A stretch of 64,000 nt of DNA from JAEXOD01 sp963667875 (GCA_963667875.2 CAXXGC010000006.1:574375-638374), one strand, 5' to 3'. Counted from the first letter of the stretch, positions 18,243 to 27,780 are shown. Notes: generated by a model not told the origin, from the sequence alone. A program made the numbers and translations.

Positions 18243-19917
18243 TCATCACGAAGTTACTGTATTATTAATACAGCTTTCAGTTTTGCTTTTTTTTGCCCGC
18301 TTATTTGGTGAATTAAGCAGAATGCTGAAGCAACCGGCCGTAATAGGAGAAATTCTTGCCGGAGTGATTTTAGGACCTTCTCTTCTTGGTTTTATATTCC
18401 CAAATTTATTTAACTATATATTCCGGTCATCACAAAATTCCTTTTTTGCATTAGATGGAATTAGTTCAATTGGAATAATTTTACTTTTATTTGTGGCCGG
18501 AATGGAACTTGAGCTTTCTTTAATTATTAAGAAAGGTAAAACTGCCGGAATTATAAGTTTTTTTGGAGTAATATTTCCATTTTTATTAGGATTTGCGTCA
18601 GCTTGGTTTTTTTATGAATCTATTATTGATTTTGATCCTAAATTTAAATTAATTTTTAGCTTATTTTTTGGGACTGCACTTTCAATTTCCGCATTGCCCG
18701 TTATAGCTAAAACACTTCTTGATTTAAATCTGCTAAAATCGCAAATTGGCAGTCTTATTCTTGCTGCTGCAATGGTTGATGATTTGATTGGATGGATGTT
18801 ATTTTCTGTCATTTTAAGTATGATGGCAGGAACTGCTGCAATATTTAATTTGCCAACTGTAATTATTAGCGTATTAATTTTTATAATACTGGTTTTAACT
18901 TTAGGCCGAGCCATTATTGATAGAATAATTCCGGTAATTAACAAATATATTTCGGGACCAAGCGGAATAATTGCTTTTTCGCTTGTGCTTTGTCTTTTGG
19001 GTTCTTTATTTACTGAATTTATTGGCATCCATTCCATTTTTGGAGCATTTATAATTGGAATTGCTGTGGGCAATTCAAAACATTTTACACATGAATCGAG
19101 GGAAATAATACATCAATTTACAGCAAGTTTTTTTGCCCCGCTATTTTTTATTATGATAGGGCTAAAAATTGATTTCATTCAAAATTTTGATCTTACTCTG
19201 GTTTTGTTTGTTATGTTTTTTTCATTTGCAGCAAAAATTATTGGTGTTGGACTTGGTTCGTATTATGTTGCTAAACTTTCCAAATTTGAATCTTTGGCAA
19301 TTGCCTTTGGATTAAATGCTCGAGGTTCAATGGCAATTATACTTGGATTACTAGGATTAAAGGCCGGAGTAATTAATCAGGAAATGTTTGTTGCTCTTGT
19401 AATTATGGCAATTGTAACCAGTATAACAAGCGGACCATTTCTTAATTATTTTGTAAAAAATATTCGCTCTTTAACATTAAAAGATATAATTACGCATAAG
19501 TTAGTTTATTTTACTAACCAGAGAACAAAAGAAGAAATAATAAAAGAATTGTGTGCTAAAGCCGCAAAAGAATTTAACATGAACGAAAAAGAAATTTATC
19601 TTGCTACAATGCAGCGTGAAAATTTAGCTTCTACAGGTTTGCAAAATCATCTTGCTTTACCACATGCCAAATTAAGTTTAGCCGCTCCTATTGTTGCAAT
19701 TGCTATATCTAAACAGGGAATTGATTTTGATTCAATAGATGAACTTCCGGCAAAATTAATTGTGTTATTAATAACCCCAACGGGAGAAAACAACCTGCAA
19801 TTAAGTTTTTTGGCGGAAATTGCAAAAACATTCCATTCAAGTGAAATTATTGAAGAGATAATATCTTTAAATGATTCCGAAAGCGTAATGAAAAAAATAA
19901 AAGACATTAAATATTAA
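18229..19917 (+). CDS. Monovalent cation:H+ antiporter (CPA2) fused to a PTS EIIA-type domain
   Basis: 562 residues. Residues 1 to ~410 are highly hydrophobic with 12-13 predicted helices and CPA2/Kef-type sequences (LKQPAVIGEILAGVILGPSLLG near the N terminus; AAMVDDLIGWML around 182-193, carrying the usual DD). Residues ~420-562 are a cytoplasmic domain resembling PTS EIIA type 2 / PtsN, with the phospho-accepting histidine context HLALPHAK (His479). This suggests Na+ or K+ exchange controlled by phosphoryl transfer or by nucleotide signals through the overlapping Usp gene. No HPr or EI gene is in the window. It is followed after 13 bases by the esterase gene. Confidence 0.85.
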   Translation: MLTLNHHEVTVLLIQLSVLLFFARLFGELSRMLKQPAVIGEILAGVILGPSLLGFIFPNLFNYIFRSSQNSFFALDGISSIGIILLLFVAGMELELSLIIKKGKTAGIISFFGVIFPFLLGFASAWFFYESIIDFDPKFKLIFSLFFGTALSISALPVIAKTLLDLNLLKSQIGSLILAAAMVDDLIGWMLFSVILSMMAGTAAIFNLPTVIISVLIFIILVLTLGRAIIDRIIPVINKYISGPSGIIAFSLVLCLLGSLFTEFIGIHSIFGAFIIGIAVGNSKHFTHESREIIHQFTASFFAPLFFIMIGLKIDFIQNFDLTLVLFVMFFSFAAKIIGVGLGSYYVAKLSKFESLAIAFGLNARGSMAIILGLLGLKAGVINQEMFVALVIMAIVTSITSGPFLNYFVKNIRSLTLKDIITHKLVYFTNQRTKEEIIKELCAKAAKEFNMNEKEIYLATMQRENLASTGLQNHLALPHAKLSLAAPIVAIAISKQGIDFDSIDELPAKLIVLLITPTGENNLQLSFLAEIAKTFHSSEIIEEIISLNDSESVMKKIKDIKY

Positions 19918-19930
19918 TTTTAGGAATATT

Positions 19931-20723
19931 ATGAAAAAATATCTATTAATTATATTATTAACATTATACACTTGTTCATCTGCTCAAGAATTGCTGCTGT
20001 TAAATTCAGCATATATTCCCCATACGGATACATCATATGTGTTTATTCCTAAAAACGCGGTAAGTACCGATCATTTTCCTACGGTTATTATGATGCATGG
20101 ATGGGCCGGCAGTTATAAACAATGGAACGAAATAATAGATTTGCAAAATATTGCGGATTCCTTAAGATTTATATTAATTTGCCCTGATGGTTTTTACGAC
20201 AGTTATTATATCAATAGTCCTGTACGTGAAGACAGTCAATTTGAATCGTTTTTCTGGGAAGTTTTTATTCCGGCTATTTTTAATAAATATCCAATTGATA
20301 AAAAAAAATCTTTTTATAACAGGATTAAGTATGGGCGGTCATGGGGCAATATCCTTGTTTTTAAAAAGACCCGATCTATTTAACGCTGCTGCAACAACAA
20401 GCGGATTGCTCGATTTAACTGCTTTTCCAAACCGGTCTACCATTAAAGGAGCAGCCGGCAATACAGAAGATTATTCGAATGTTTGGAAAGAAAATTCAGC
20501 CATTAATCTGCTTACAAACATTGTTGGTAAAAATAGAACCATTTATTTAGATTGTGGCACGGAAGACTTTTTATATGAAACCAATATTAAATTTAAAGAA
20601 CGGTGTCAGTCTCTTGGAATAAATTTAGTTACAAAATTTCAGCCCGGCACTCATAACAAGGAATACTGGAACAAAAGCATAAAAGATCATTTTACATTTT
20701 TTACAAGTATGTTAAAAAAATAA
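19931..20723 (+). pseudogene. Secreted esterase (alpha/beta hydrolase), frameshifted at an A9 run
   Basis: The first frame (19931 onward) gives a signal peptide (MKKYLLIILLTLYTCSSAQ) and the N-terminal half with MMHGWAGSYKQW (oxyanion region). At the nine-A run 20300-20308 the homology moves to the next frame: GLSMGGHGAISLF (nucleophile Ser in GxSxG), DCGTEDFLYE (acid) and GTHNKEYW (His) follow up to the stop at 20723. Dropping one A gives a continuous protein of about 263 residues resembling the PF00756 esterase family. As it stands, the first frame ends at 20383 without the catalytic residues. It may be a real mutation, an assembly error, or a gene rescued by transcriptional slippage on A9. 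Confidence 0.8.
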
Positions 20724-20793
20724 TTTTAATTTGTTGAACCTTTAAATATAAGGTGCGTCTAAAGATATGAACAACAAATAAAAAGGTGACGCT

Positions 20794-21288
20794 ATGAGAG
20801 AAAAACTTTATCGTTCGACAAGGCAAAAGGTTATTGGAGGAGTATGTGGCGGACTTGGAGAATATTTAAATCTTGATCCGGTACTAATTCGAATCGTTTT
20901 CGTTTTGCTTGCTATTTTTAATGGCGTTGGTGTATTAGTCTATTTAATAATGTGGGTTGTTATACCGGCAGATAAAGATGTTAGACCTGAAGTAAATTTT
21001 AAAAAATCCGAAAAAGAAGCTCCAAAAGCGGAAGGTGAAACATTTACTATTGTAGATGAAAACGAAACCGAAAAAACTCAGGATAACAGCAATAATGTAA
21101 ACATCCAAGAAAATGATGTAAAAAACGGACGATCGACTGGACGTTTATTATTTGGAACTGTTTTAATTTTGTTAGGTGTGGCATTTTTTGCGGAAAGATT
21201 TATTAATTGGTTTGGATTTGATGACTTTATACCAATTATATTAATTATCATTGGTCTTGCATTACTTTGGAACTCAATTAGAAAATAA
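20794..21288 (+). CDS. PspC-domain membrane protein with C-terminal LiaF-type transmembrane pair
   Basis: 164 residues. The PspC domain fills 1-60 (LYRSTRQKVIGGVCGGLGEYLNLDP, then one long helix ending VVIPAD). An acidic, probably disordered linker covers about 62-110. Two helices at the C terminus (FGTVLILLGVAFFAERF and IIPIILIIIGLALLW-like) match the DUF5668/LiaI-LiaF membrane module. The ATG has AAAAAGGTG upstream. It is followed after 19 bases by a LiaF-like gene with the same membrane module, so the pair probably works together in the envelope stress response. No Psp transcription factor is nearby. Confidence 0.85.
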   Translation: MREKLYRSTRQKVIGGVCGGLGEYLNLDPVLIRIVFVLLAIFNGVGVLVYLIMWVVIPADKDVRPEVNFKKSEKEAPKAEGETFTIVDENETEKTQDNSNNVNIQENDVKNGRSTGRLLFGTVLILLGVAFFAERFINWFGFDDFIPIILIIIGLALLWNSIRK

Positions 21289-21307
21289 ATTAATTGGAAA
21301 AAATATT

Positions 21308-22219
21308 ATGAAAAACGGACAATTATTTTGGGGCAGCTTTTTTATAGTGCTTGGGCTATTAATCTTTGGAGCCAACTATAATATTTATAGATGCGACTGG
21401 GAGTTTATTGGGAATCTTTGGCCTCTGATACTAATATTTTGGGGTCTGCTTGTAGTAAGTAAAAATACAATTTTTAAGCCAATTTTAAGCGGATTGTTTG
21501 GACTTTTTGTTGCTGTGCTTGTATTTGGTACAGTTTATTATCTGTTTGATGGTATAAACTATACTTTTCATGAAGACTTTTCGGATGGGAATTATAAAGC
21601 AAACCTATTCAGAAGTGAATTTGATGATTCCGCCAAATATGGTAATTTAGAAATTCAAACGGGTGCTGCAACTGTAAAATTACAGGATTCAACTGATGCC
21701 TTAGTTGTAGGTAAAGCAAAAGGCTCGTTTGGTAATTATTATTTTAATACCAAAGTTGTTGATAGTACTGCTTTTGTTGAATTTAATAACGAAGGTTCGC
21801 ATGAATACCACTTTAGAGAAAAAATTAAAAACAATTTGGAAATTATGTTAAATCCAAAACTAATTTGGGATTTTAATATTGATATTGGCGCAGCAAAAAC
21901 ATATCTGGATTTATCGGGATTTATGATTCGCAATTTAGAATTAAATACAGGTGCCACTTCCAATTTTATTAAAATCGGCAATAAATTGGAACGTACTTAT
22001 ATAAACGTTGAAATGGGTGCAACAAACTTAAAAATTAAAATACCCAAAGAATCGGGCTGCCTGATTAATGGTGATTTAGTTTTAAGTTCGCATAATCTAA
22101 AAGGATTTACAAAAACCAAAGAGCACTCATTTGAAACTGAAAATTACGACAGTTCTAAAAACAAAGTGCTTATAGATATACAAGGTGGTGTTTCTAAATT
22201 TACTGTGGAAAGATACTAA
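21308..22219 (+). CDS. LiaF/toast-rack-type membrane protein
   Basis: 303 residues from the chosen ATG (the open frame extends to 21251, inside the PspC gene, but the internal ATG starts directly with the first membrane helix). About three transmembrane helices in 1-80 (LFWGSFFIVLGLLIFG, LWPLILIFWGLLVV, LFGLFVAVLVFGTVYYLF) are followed by a beta-rich domain. That domain has recurring LEIQTGAATVKL, DFNIDIGAAKTYLDLSG, LELNTGATSNF and INVEMGATNLKIKIP strands, the repeated G-A-(A/T) turns of the toast-rack (DUF4097/LiaF C-terminal) fold. It is likely a partner of the PspC protein. The 3' end overlaps the 3' end of the acyl-CoA synthetase gene by 4 bases. Confidence 0.75.
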   Translation: MKNGQLFWGSFFIVLGLLIFGANYNIYRCDWEFIGNLWPLILIFWGLLVVSKNTIFKPILSGLFGLFVAVLVFGTVYYLFDGINYTFHEDFSDGNYKANLFRSEFDDSAKYGNLEIQTGAATVKLQDSTDALVVGKAKGSFGNYYFNTKVVDSTAFVEFNNEGSHEYHFREKIKNNLEIMLNPKLIWDFNIDIGAAKTYLDLSGFMIRNLELNTGATSNFIKIGNKLERTYINVEMGATNLKIKIPKESGCLINGDLVLSSHNLKGFTKTKEHSFETENYDSSKNKVLIDIQGGVSKFTVERY

Positions 22220-24039
22220 TCTTCAAAGGCTTTGTACATTTCCTCAATTAAGTCTTGATATCTGCTTTCTATTTCTTTACGTTTAATTTTTAATGATGGA
22301 GTAAGAGTTCCCTCTTCAATACTAAAAGGTTTATCAAGAAGGGTGAACTTTCTTACTCTTTCGTAATTAGCAAGTTTCTTTTGAAATTGAACCAAATCTT
22401 TATCAATAATATCATATATCTGTTTCATATTCAATAAATCATCAACACTATTGTACTGAATTCTATTTGCATCAGCATATTCTTTTATAGCTTCAAAATC
22501 GGGTACAATTAAAGCACTTAAAAACATTCTTCTATCGCCAATTAAAATAAACTGATCGATATATTTGCTTGCTAAAAACATGTTTTCAATTGGCGAAGGT
22601 GCAATATATTTCCCTTGTGATGTTTTAAATAAATGTTTTTTTCTATCCGTAATAATCAAAAAACCTTCCGCGTCAAAAACTCCAATATCCCCTGTGTGCA
22701 GCCACCCGTCTTTTAATACTAAATCGGTTTCTTTTTTATTATTAAAATAACCTTTCATAATATTAGGACCATAAGCAAGAATTTCACCGTCCTGGGCAAT
22801 CTTAATTTCAACGCCGGGAAATAACTTACCAACTGTACCAAACTTATAATTATCAACTCTGTTAACGGCTAAAACCGGAGATGATTCCGTTAATCCGTAA
22901 CCTTCCAAAACAAGTATGCCCACCGCTTCAAAAAATTGTCCTAAATCGCGCGATAACGGAGCACCGCCGGAAATAAAAAAACGTAATTTTCCGCCGGTAC
23001 GCTGCTTCAATTTATTATAAACCAATTTTTCAGCTAAAGCATGTTTAACTGATAAGGTGAGCGATACGCCTGAAGGTGATTTTTTTGCAACAGCATATTC
23101 CTTCCCTGTTTCAATTGCCCATCCAAATATTTTCTGTTTGTTTACCGATTGGCTTTCTATATTTCTTTTTATTTTGCTATACATCCGCTCAAATAAACGT
23201 GGAACAGCTGTCATTACAGTTGGATTAATTTCTCCCATATTCTGAGCAACTTTTTCAATACTTTCCGCAAATGCAATAGTACAACCTCCGCCAAGCGCAG
23301 TATAATAACCAGCCATTCTTTCAAATATGTGGCATAATGGTAAAAATGATAAAAATGTATCGGTTTCATCAAGTTTAAAAACTTCGTGAGCGCCAAGCAC
23401 ATTACTAACAATATTCCTGTGGGTAAGTAATACTCCCTTAGGTTCACCTGTAGTGCCCGACGTATAAATAATTGTACTTAAATCATGTTCATTTACTAAT
23501 TTTATAGAGTCTGAGAAATATCTAATATTTTCCGCTCCAAATTCTTTACCTTTTCGTTTTATATCACTATACCTATAAACAGCATAATCGGCAATATAGT
23601 CTTTATCATTCATTACAATAATAAACTTAAGGTACTTACATTTATCACGGATTTTTAATACTTTATTTAGATGAAATTTATTTGATACAATTATTGCAAC
23701 CGATTCGCTGTCGTTAATAATATATTGAATTGTATCGGATGTTAATATTGGATACAAAGGAACATCAACACAACCTAATCCCAATATTGCAAAATCGGAA
23801 TATACCCACTCCGGTCTATTTTCTGAAATTATTGCAACTTTATTGCCCCGTTTTAGACCTAGAGATGCAAGCCCGTTAGCTAATTGTTCTGTTTCTAACT
23901 TAAATTCATCATAACTAATAGATTTATAAACGCCTTCTACTTTATGTTGTAATACCGGTTTTTCTTTGCCTTTTCCATATACTTCTGTTAAAAAACTAAA
24001 TATTTCGGGTATTGTTTTATATTTTTTTAATGCGGGCAT
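22216..24039 (-). CDS. Long-chain acyl-CoA synthetase (AMP-forming)
   Basis: 607 residues, typical length. Converts fatty acid + ATP + CoA to acyl-CoA at the inner membrane face. Visible motifs: P-loop YTSGTTGEPKG at 192-202, the GYGLTESSP adenylate motif, LHTGDIG and the DRKKHLFKTSQGKYIAPSPIE hinge with the catalytic lysine region toward the C terminus. It sits alone, convergent with the LiaF-like gene and followed upstream by a long gap and the tRNA, so it probably has its own promoter in 24040-24392. Chain length specificity cannot be read from sequence. Confidence 0.93.
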   Translation of the reverse strand: MPALKKYKTIPEIFSFLTEVYGKGKEKPVLQHKVEGVYKSISYDEFKLETEQLANGLASLGLKRGNKVAIISENRPEWVYSDFAILGLGCVDVPLYPILTSDTIQYIINDSESVAIIVSNKFHLNKVLKIRDKCKYLKFIIVMNDKDYIADYAVYRYSDIKRKGKEFGAENIRYFSDSIKLVNEHDLSTIIYTSGTTGEPKGVLLTHRNIVSNVLGAHEVFKLDETDTFLSFLPLCHIFERMAGYYTALGGGCTIAFAESIEKVAQNMGEINPTVMTAVPRLFERMYSKIKRNIESQSVNKQKIFGWAIETGKEYAVAKKSPSGVSLTLSVKHALAEKLVYNKLKQRTGGKLRFFISGGAPLSRDLGQFFEAVGILVLEGYGLTESSPVLAVNRVDNYKFGTVGKLFPGVEIKIAQDGEILAYGPNIMKGYFNNKKETDLVLKDGWLHTGDIGVFDAEGFLIITDRKKHLFKTSQGKYIAPSPIENMFLASKYIDQFILIGDRRMFLSALIVPDFEAIKEYADANRIQYNSVDDLLNMKQIYDIIDKDLVQFQKKLANYERVRKFTLLDKPFSIEEGTLTPSLKIKRKEIESRYQDLIEEMYKAFED

Positions 24040-24392
24040 TTTTTACTCCATTCGAATAATGAATTTTTATGCATATTTATTCATTTATAAATTACAATTA
24101 TAACTATTTTTTTTAACATATAAAAAAATTAGATGTGTAAATTAAGATATTTTTTTTAATTAAAAAAATTCGAGCATGTTAAATCACAAATCGCATTCTC
24201 AAAACATGAGTATTGTTTACGTTTATAAACAAGGTTTTATACAATAATAGGATTTAATAATCAGCCAAAGTTTATATCACCAGACGTTGGTTAAACAAAT
24301 ATAATAAACACAAGTTATATTTTACACCCATCAATAATAACGATTTTTATTGTAAATATTATATTTTTTGATTAATTTACTACCCTAATTTT
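24040..24392. other. 353-bp gap upstream of acyl-CoA synthetase and tRNA
   Basis: Very AT-rich. It must contain divergent promoters for the acyl-CoA synthetase (minus) and the tRNA (plus). No ORF, repeat or hairpin of note was recognised. Confidence 0.4.
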
Positions 24393-24466
<74 letters not shown>

Positions 24467-24482
24467 CTTGATTAAAGGACAC

Positions 24483-24510
24483 AAAAAAAACCTCTTACGA
24501 GGTTTTTTTT
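24483..24510. terminator. Bidirectional intrinsic terminator (tRNA-Pro / lgt)
   Basis: A8-CCTC-TTAC-GAGG-T8: a short GC stem extended by A-T pairs, symmetrical, so it can end both the tRNA transcript (plus) and the zinc-operon/lgt transcript (minus, stop at 24543). Confidence 0.85.
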
Positions 24511-24542
24511 ATTTTAAATAAATTTTTTAATGTTTAATTCAT

Positions 24543-25352
24543 CTAACGATTAATCAATTTTTCATTTTTGGGTTTTTCAATAATTTTTTCTTTAGCCCTA
24601 AATAAAATAATAACACCCGCAATTACTAATGGAATACTTAACAACTGCCCCATATTTAACGGCATTGAACTTTCAAAAGCTTCCTGATTTTCTTTAAAAT
24701 ATTCAACAAAAATTCTAAATCCAAATATACCTATTAGGAAATATCCAAATATTGCACCTTCTTTAAGTGTTTTATAATTCTTTTTATAATAAAAAAACAA
24801 AAACACAAAAATGGCCAAATATGCTAACGCTTCATATAATTGGGTTGGATGACGGGGAACATTATCAACATATTTAAAAATAAAACCCCATGTGCCATCA
24901 GTAGGTTTACCATAAATTTCGGAATTAAACAAATTACCCATACGAATAAAAAAAGCAGCTAAAGCAACTGTAACTACAACTCTATCAAATACCCACAGGT
25001 AATTAATTCCTTTATGGGTTTTAGTATAATAATACATTACAATTAAAATACCTACTGCTGCTCCGTGCGAGGCTAAACCACCATGCCACAAAGCTAAAAT
25101 TTCCAACGGATTACTTAAATAATAACCGGGAGAATAAAAAAGACAATGTCCAATTCGTGCTCCTACTACAGTACCGGCTATCATGTACCATACCAAATCG
25201 TTTAAATCTTTTTCGCTTCGTTTTTCCAACTTAAATATCCATGTCATTATCTGAAATCCAATAAAAAATGACATAGCAAATAATAATCCATACCACCGCA
25301 CAGCTAAAGGACCTATAGAAAATATTTCCGGATTAACGCTCCATTCTATCAA
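24543..25352 (-). CDS. lgt: Prolipoprotein diacylglyceryl transferase
   Basis: Transfers diacylglycerol from phosphatidylglycerol to the lipobox cysteine of prolipoproteins, in the inner membrane. 269 residues, about seven hydrophobic segments. Diagnostic motifs: HGGLASHGAAVG, the Lgt signature RMGNLFNSEIYGKPTDG, and RHPTQLYEALAYL. It begins 13 bases after the zinc permease stop and reads in the same direction, so it is the last gene of the zinc operon. Several lipoproteins in this window (the zinc binding protein and the VWA protein) would be its substrates. Confidence 0.95.
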   Translation of the reverse strand: MIEWSVNPEIFSIGPLAVRWYGLLFAMSFFIGFQIMTWIFKLEKRSEKDLNDLVWYMIAGTVVGARIGHCLFYSPGYYLSNPLEILALWHGGLASHGAAVGILIVMYYYTKTHKGINYLWVFDRVVVTVALAAFFIRMGNLFNSEIYGKPTDGTWGFIFKYVDNVPRHPTQLYEALAYLAIFVFLFFYYKKNYKTLKEGAIFGYFLIGIFGFRIFVEYFKENQEAFESSMPLNMGQLLSIPLVIAGVIILFRAKEKIIEKPKNEKLINR

Positions 25353-25365
25353 GTTTTCCTCAATC

Positions 25366-26196
25366 TTAATTATTTAAAACTGTAATCTTTTTTGTGTTTT
25401 TAACTTTAACAATTAACAAACTTAATAAATAACTTATAACTGCAACTATTATAATAGTAGCTCCTGACGATAAATTAAGATAATATGATACAAACAAACC
25501 AACAATATTAAATAAAAAACCAATTATTGAACTTAAAATCATCATACTTTTTAAACTTTTTACATAATGTAGACTAATGGCACCAGGAATTGTTAATAAA
25601 GCAATTACCAAAATAATACCAACCAATTTTATTAAAATAACAGTTGTTAAAGCAATAATAATAAACAAAATATAAAAATAAAAATCAACTTTTAGGCCAA
25701 TTGCTCGGGCAAATTCTTCATCAAAAGCAATTGCCTGAAATTGGTTAAAAAAGACTATAATAAAAAAAGCAATTATCGCATCCAAAATAATCATCATATA
25801 AAGTTCCTCAGTTGGAATTATAAGAATATTTCCAAACAGATAACTCATTAAATTAGGAGCATAACCGGGAGAAAGGTTAATAAACAAAACACCCAATGCC
25901 ATTCCTAACGACCACATAATTCCAATTAATGTATCTTCGTAGCGATATTTTTCTTTTCTTAAAAATGAAATTATTGATGCCGCTACAATGCTAAAACCCA
26001 CAGCTCCATACATTGGGTTAAAACCTAGTAAATAACCCAGTCCTATTCCTCCGTAAGCGGTATGCGAAATACCTCCGGCAATAAAGGATATCCTTTTTAC
26101 AACAATAAAACTTCCAACAATACCAAATGCAATGCTTGCCAGCAAACTGGCTAATATTGCATTAATCATAAAATCATACTGAAAAATTTCAAACAT
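25366..26196 (-). CDS. znuB: Metal (zinc-type) ABC transporter permease
   Basis: 276 residues with eight or nine hydrophobic segments, ZnuB/TroC/MntB family (PF00950). Characteristic stretches: FIVVKRISFIAGGISHTAYGGIGLGYLLG near the N terminus and AIALTTVILIKLVGIILVIALLTIPGAIS-type sequence in the second half (seen here around 180-212). It lies 4 bases after the ATPase gene. Zinc rather than manganese is inferred from the operator and the Fur-family regulator in the same operon. Confidence 0.88.
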   Translation of the reverse strand: MFEIFQYDFMINAILASLLASIAFGIVGSFIVVKRISFIAGGISHTAYGGIGLGYLLGFNPMYGAVGFSIVAASIISFLRKEKYRYEDTLIGIMWSLGMALGVLFINLSPGYAPNLMSYLFGNILIIPTEELYMMIILDAIIAFFIIVFFNQFQAIAFDEEFARAIGLKVDFYFYILFIIIALTTVILIKLVGIILVIALLTIPGAISLHYVKSLKSMMILSSIIGFLFNIVGLFVSYYLNLSSGATIIIVAVISYLLSLLIVKVKNTKKITVLNN

Positions 26197-26200
26197 AATA

Positions 26201-26941
26201 TTAATCTACTTTATAATCACCCAATACTCTATGTGGAACACCATGCGCAATTAAATCCACCGGGCAATGGTAAGTTTCCTCTAGCATATCGTGAGTTATT
26301 TCTTTTGAGTCATGGAAAATTAGTGTTTTATTTAAACAGGCAATTTTTTTAACATATTGCGATAAAACTCCAACATCATGTGAAACTAAGATAATTGTAA
26401 TTTCATCATTAAGCTTTTTTATCAGCTCATAAAATGTTTTACCCGATTTTGTATCAACGCTTGCAGTTGGTTCATCAAGCAACAATATTTTTGGATTAGC
26501 GGCTAAAGCACGCGCTATTAAAACACGCTGCCTTTGTCCGCCTGAAAGCTGGCCAATTAGCCTGTCCTTAAATTCAAGCATCTCAACTTTACTAAGTATA
26601 TTTAATATGTTGTTTTCTGTTTTATCCGATTTATTACCTAAAGTTCCCATTTTTACAACATTGTAAACCGAGATAGGAAAATCTTTTTCAAAATTAGAGA
26701 ATTGAGGAACGTAGCCAATATATTTGCGATTAACCTTTGGAGTGTCACCCAATATTAATATTTCACCGCTTGCAGGTGTAATTAATCCTAATAACGCTTT
26801 TAACAGAGTAGTTTTACCACCTCCGTTTGGACCTATTATCCCCAAAAATTCTTTTTCATGTACATCAATGTTAATATCTTGCAATACAAGAAAATCACCA
26901 AGTACAACATTTAAATTATTGATTGAAATAACACTTTTCAT
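26201..26941 (-). CDS. znuC: Metal (zinc-type) ABC transporter ATPase
   Basis: 246 residues. Walker A GPNGGGKT at 37-44, Q-loop VPQF around 78-81, signature LSGGQ at 132-136, Walker B ILLLDEP at 152-158 and the switch histidine at 188. It couples ATP hydrolysis to metal import through the adjacent permease. Its ATG overlaps the stop of the binding-protein gene by 4 bases. The ZnuC assignment over MntB/TroB depends on context. Confidence 0.9.
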   Translation of the reverse strand: MKSVISINNLNVVLGDFLVLQDINIDVHEKEFLGIIGPNGGGKTTLLKALLGLITPASGEILILGDTPKVNRKYIGYVPQFSNFEKDFPISVYNVVKMGTLGNKSDKTENNILNILSKVEMLEFKDRLIGQLSGGQRQRVLIARALAANPKILLLDEPTASVDTKSGKTFYELIKKLNDEITIILVSHDVGVLSQYVKKIACLNKTLIFHDSKEITHDMLEETYHCPVDLIAHGVPHRVLGDYKVD

Positions 26942-27780
26942 TTATTGCTATTAAATAATTTTGAATGTAATTTTTTAAGATTATTTAAATAATCGGTAGG
27001 CATAGGATTTATCACGCCGATACTTGCTTTTAGCTGCTGTGCAATAGACGTAGCAATCTCTTTATCAAATTGAGGTTCAATATATATTACACGTATTTTC
27101 TTTTCTTTTGCAAAGTTAATCACATTTTTTAAATCCAATGCATTTGGTTCTTTTCCATCCTGCTCAATTCCTATTTCGGTTAAACCGTAGTGTTTGGCAA
27201 AATAAAACCATGCCGGATGATACACTAAAATATATTTGTTAGTAAATTTTTCAAAACTTTGTTTTAATTCTTTATCGGCAGCATCAATTTTTATTAAATA
27301 ACTTGTTAAATTATTTTTAAAGTAAATACTGTCTTTAGGGCTAAATTCTTTCAAAGCATCATAAATATTTTGGCATATTATTTTAGCTTCATCAATACCC
27401 AGCCAAACATGAGGATCATTATTAAAAGTTATTATTCCCTTTGAACAATCAGCAATTTTTATATTGCTCTTCAAGTTTTTTATTTTTTCAAGCAATACTT
27501 GTTCAAATGTAAAGTTAGTACCTATTTTAAAATAAATTGAACTTTTTACAAGTTCAGTAATTTGTGTTGGAACCGGTTCATAATCATGAGGATTAGAATT
27601 TAACGGAATCATTGTGTTAACATCTACTTTATCCCCGCCAATATTTTTTACAAAATCGGCATAAGTAACTATTGAAACAGTAACTTTTATTTTTTCATTT
27701 TTGGGTTGTTTTTTTGTACTGCAATTTACAAGCAACAGCAAAAACAATATATATATTATTCCTTTGTACATTCCGGGCAT
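26938..27780 (-). CDS. znuA: Metal (zinc-type) ABC transporter substrate-binding lipoprotein
   Basis: 280 residues, cluster A-I binding protein. The N-terminal hydrophobic stretch ends LLLVNC (Cys20), a probable lipoprotein site with an unusual Asn before the Cys. Likely metal ligands in order: His65 (NPHDYEP), His124 (DPHVWLG), His188 (YHPAW) and an acidic residue near 235-239 (YIEPQFD). The acidic/histidine-rich loop that many ZnuA proteins carry before the second His is missing. The first ATG (27780) overlaps the Fur-family gene by 25 bases; a second ATG at 27771 is equally possible and neither has a clean ribosome site, which fits translational coupling. Confidence 0.87.
   Translation of the reverse strand: MPGMYKGIIYILFLLLLVNCSTKKQPKNEKIKVTVSIVTYADFVKNIGGDKVDVNTMIPLNSNPHDYEPVPTQITELVKSSIYFKIGTNFTFEQVLLEKIKNLKSNIKIADCSKGIITFNNDPHVWLGIDEAKIICQNIYDALKEFSPKDSIYFKNNLTSYLIKIDAADKELKQSFEKFTNKYILVYHPAWFYFAKHYGLTEIGIEQDGKEPNALDLKNVINFAKEKKIRVIYIEPQFDKEIATSIAQQLKASIGVINPMPTDYLNNLKKLHSKLFNSNK

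Noticed and set aside
18612..19073. 153-aa minus-strand ORF inside the antiporter gene
   Set aside because: Shadow of a hydrophobic coding region; no ribosome site or recognisable protein.
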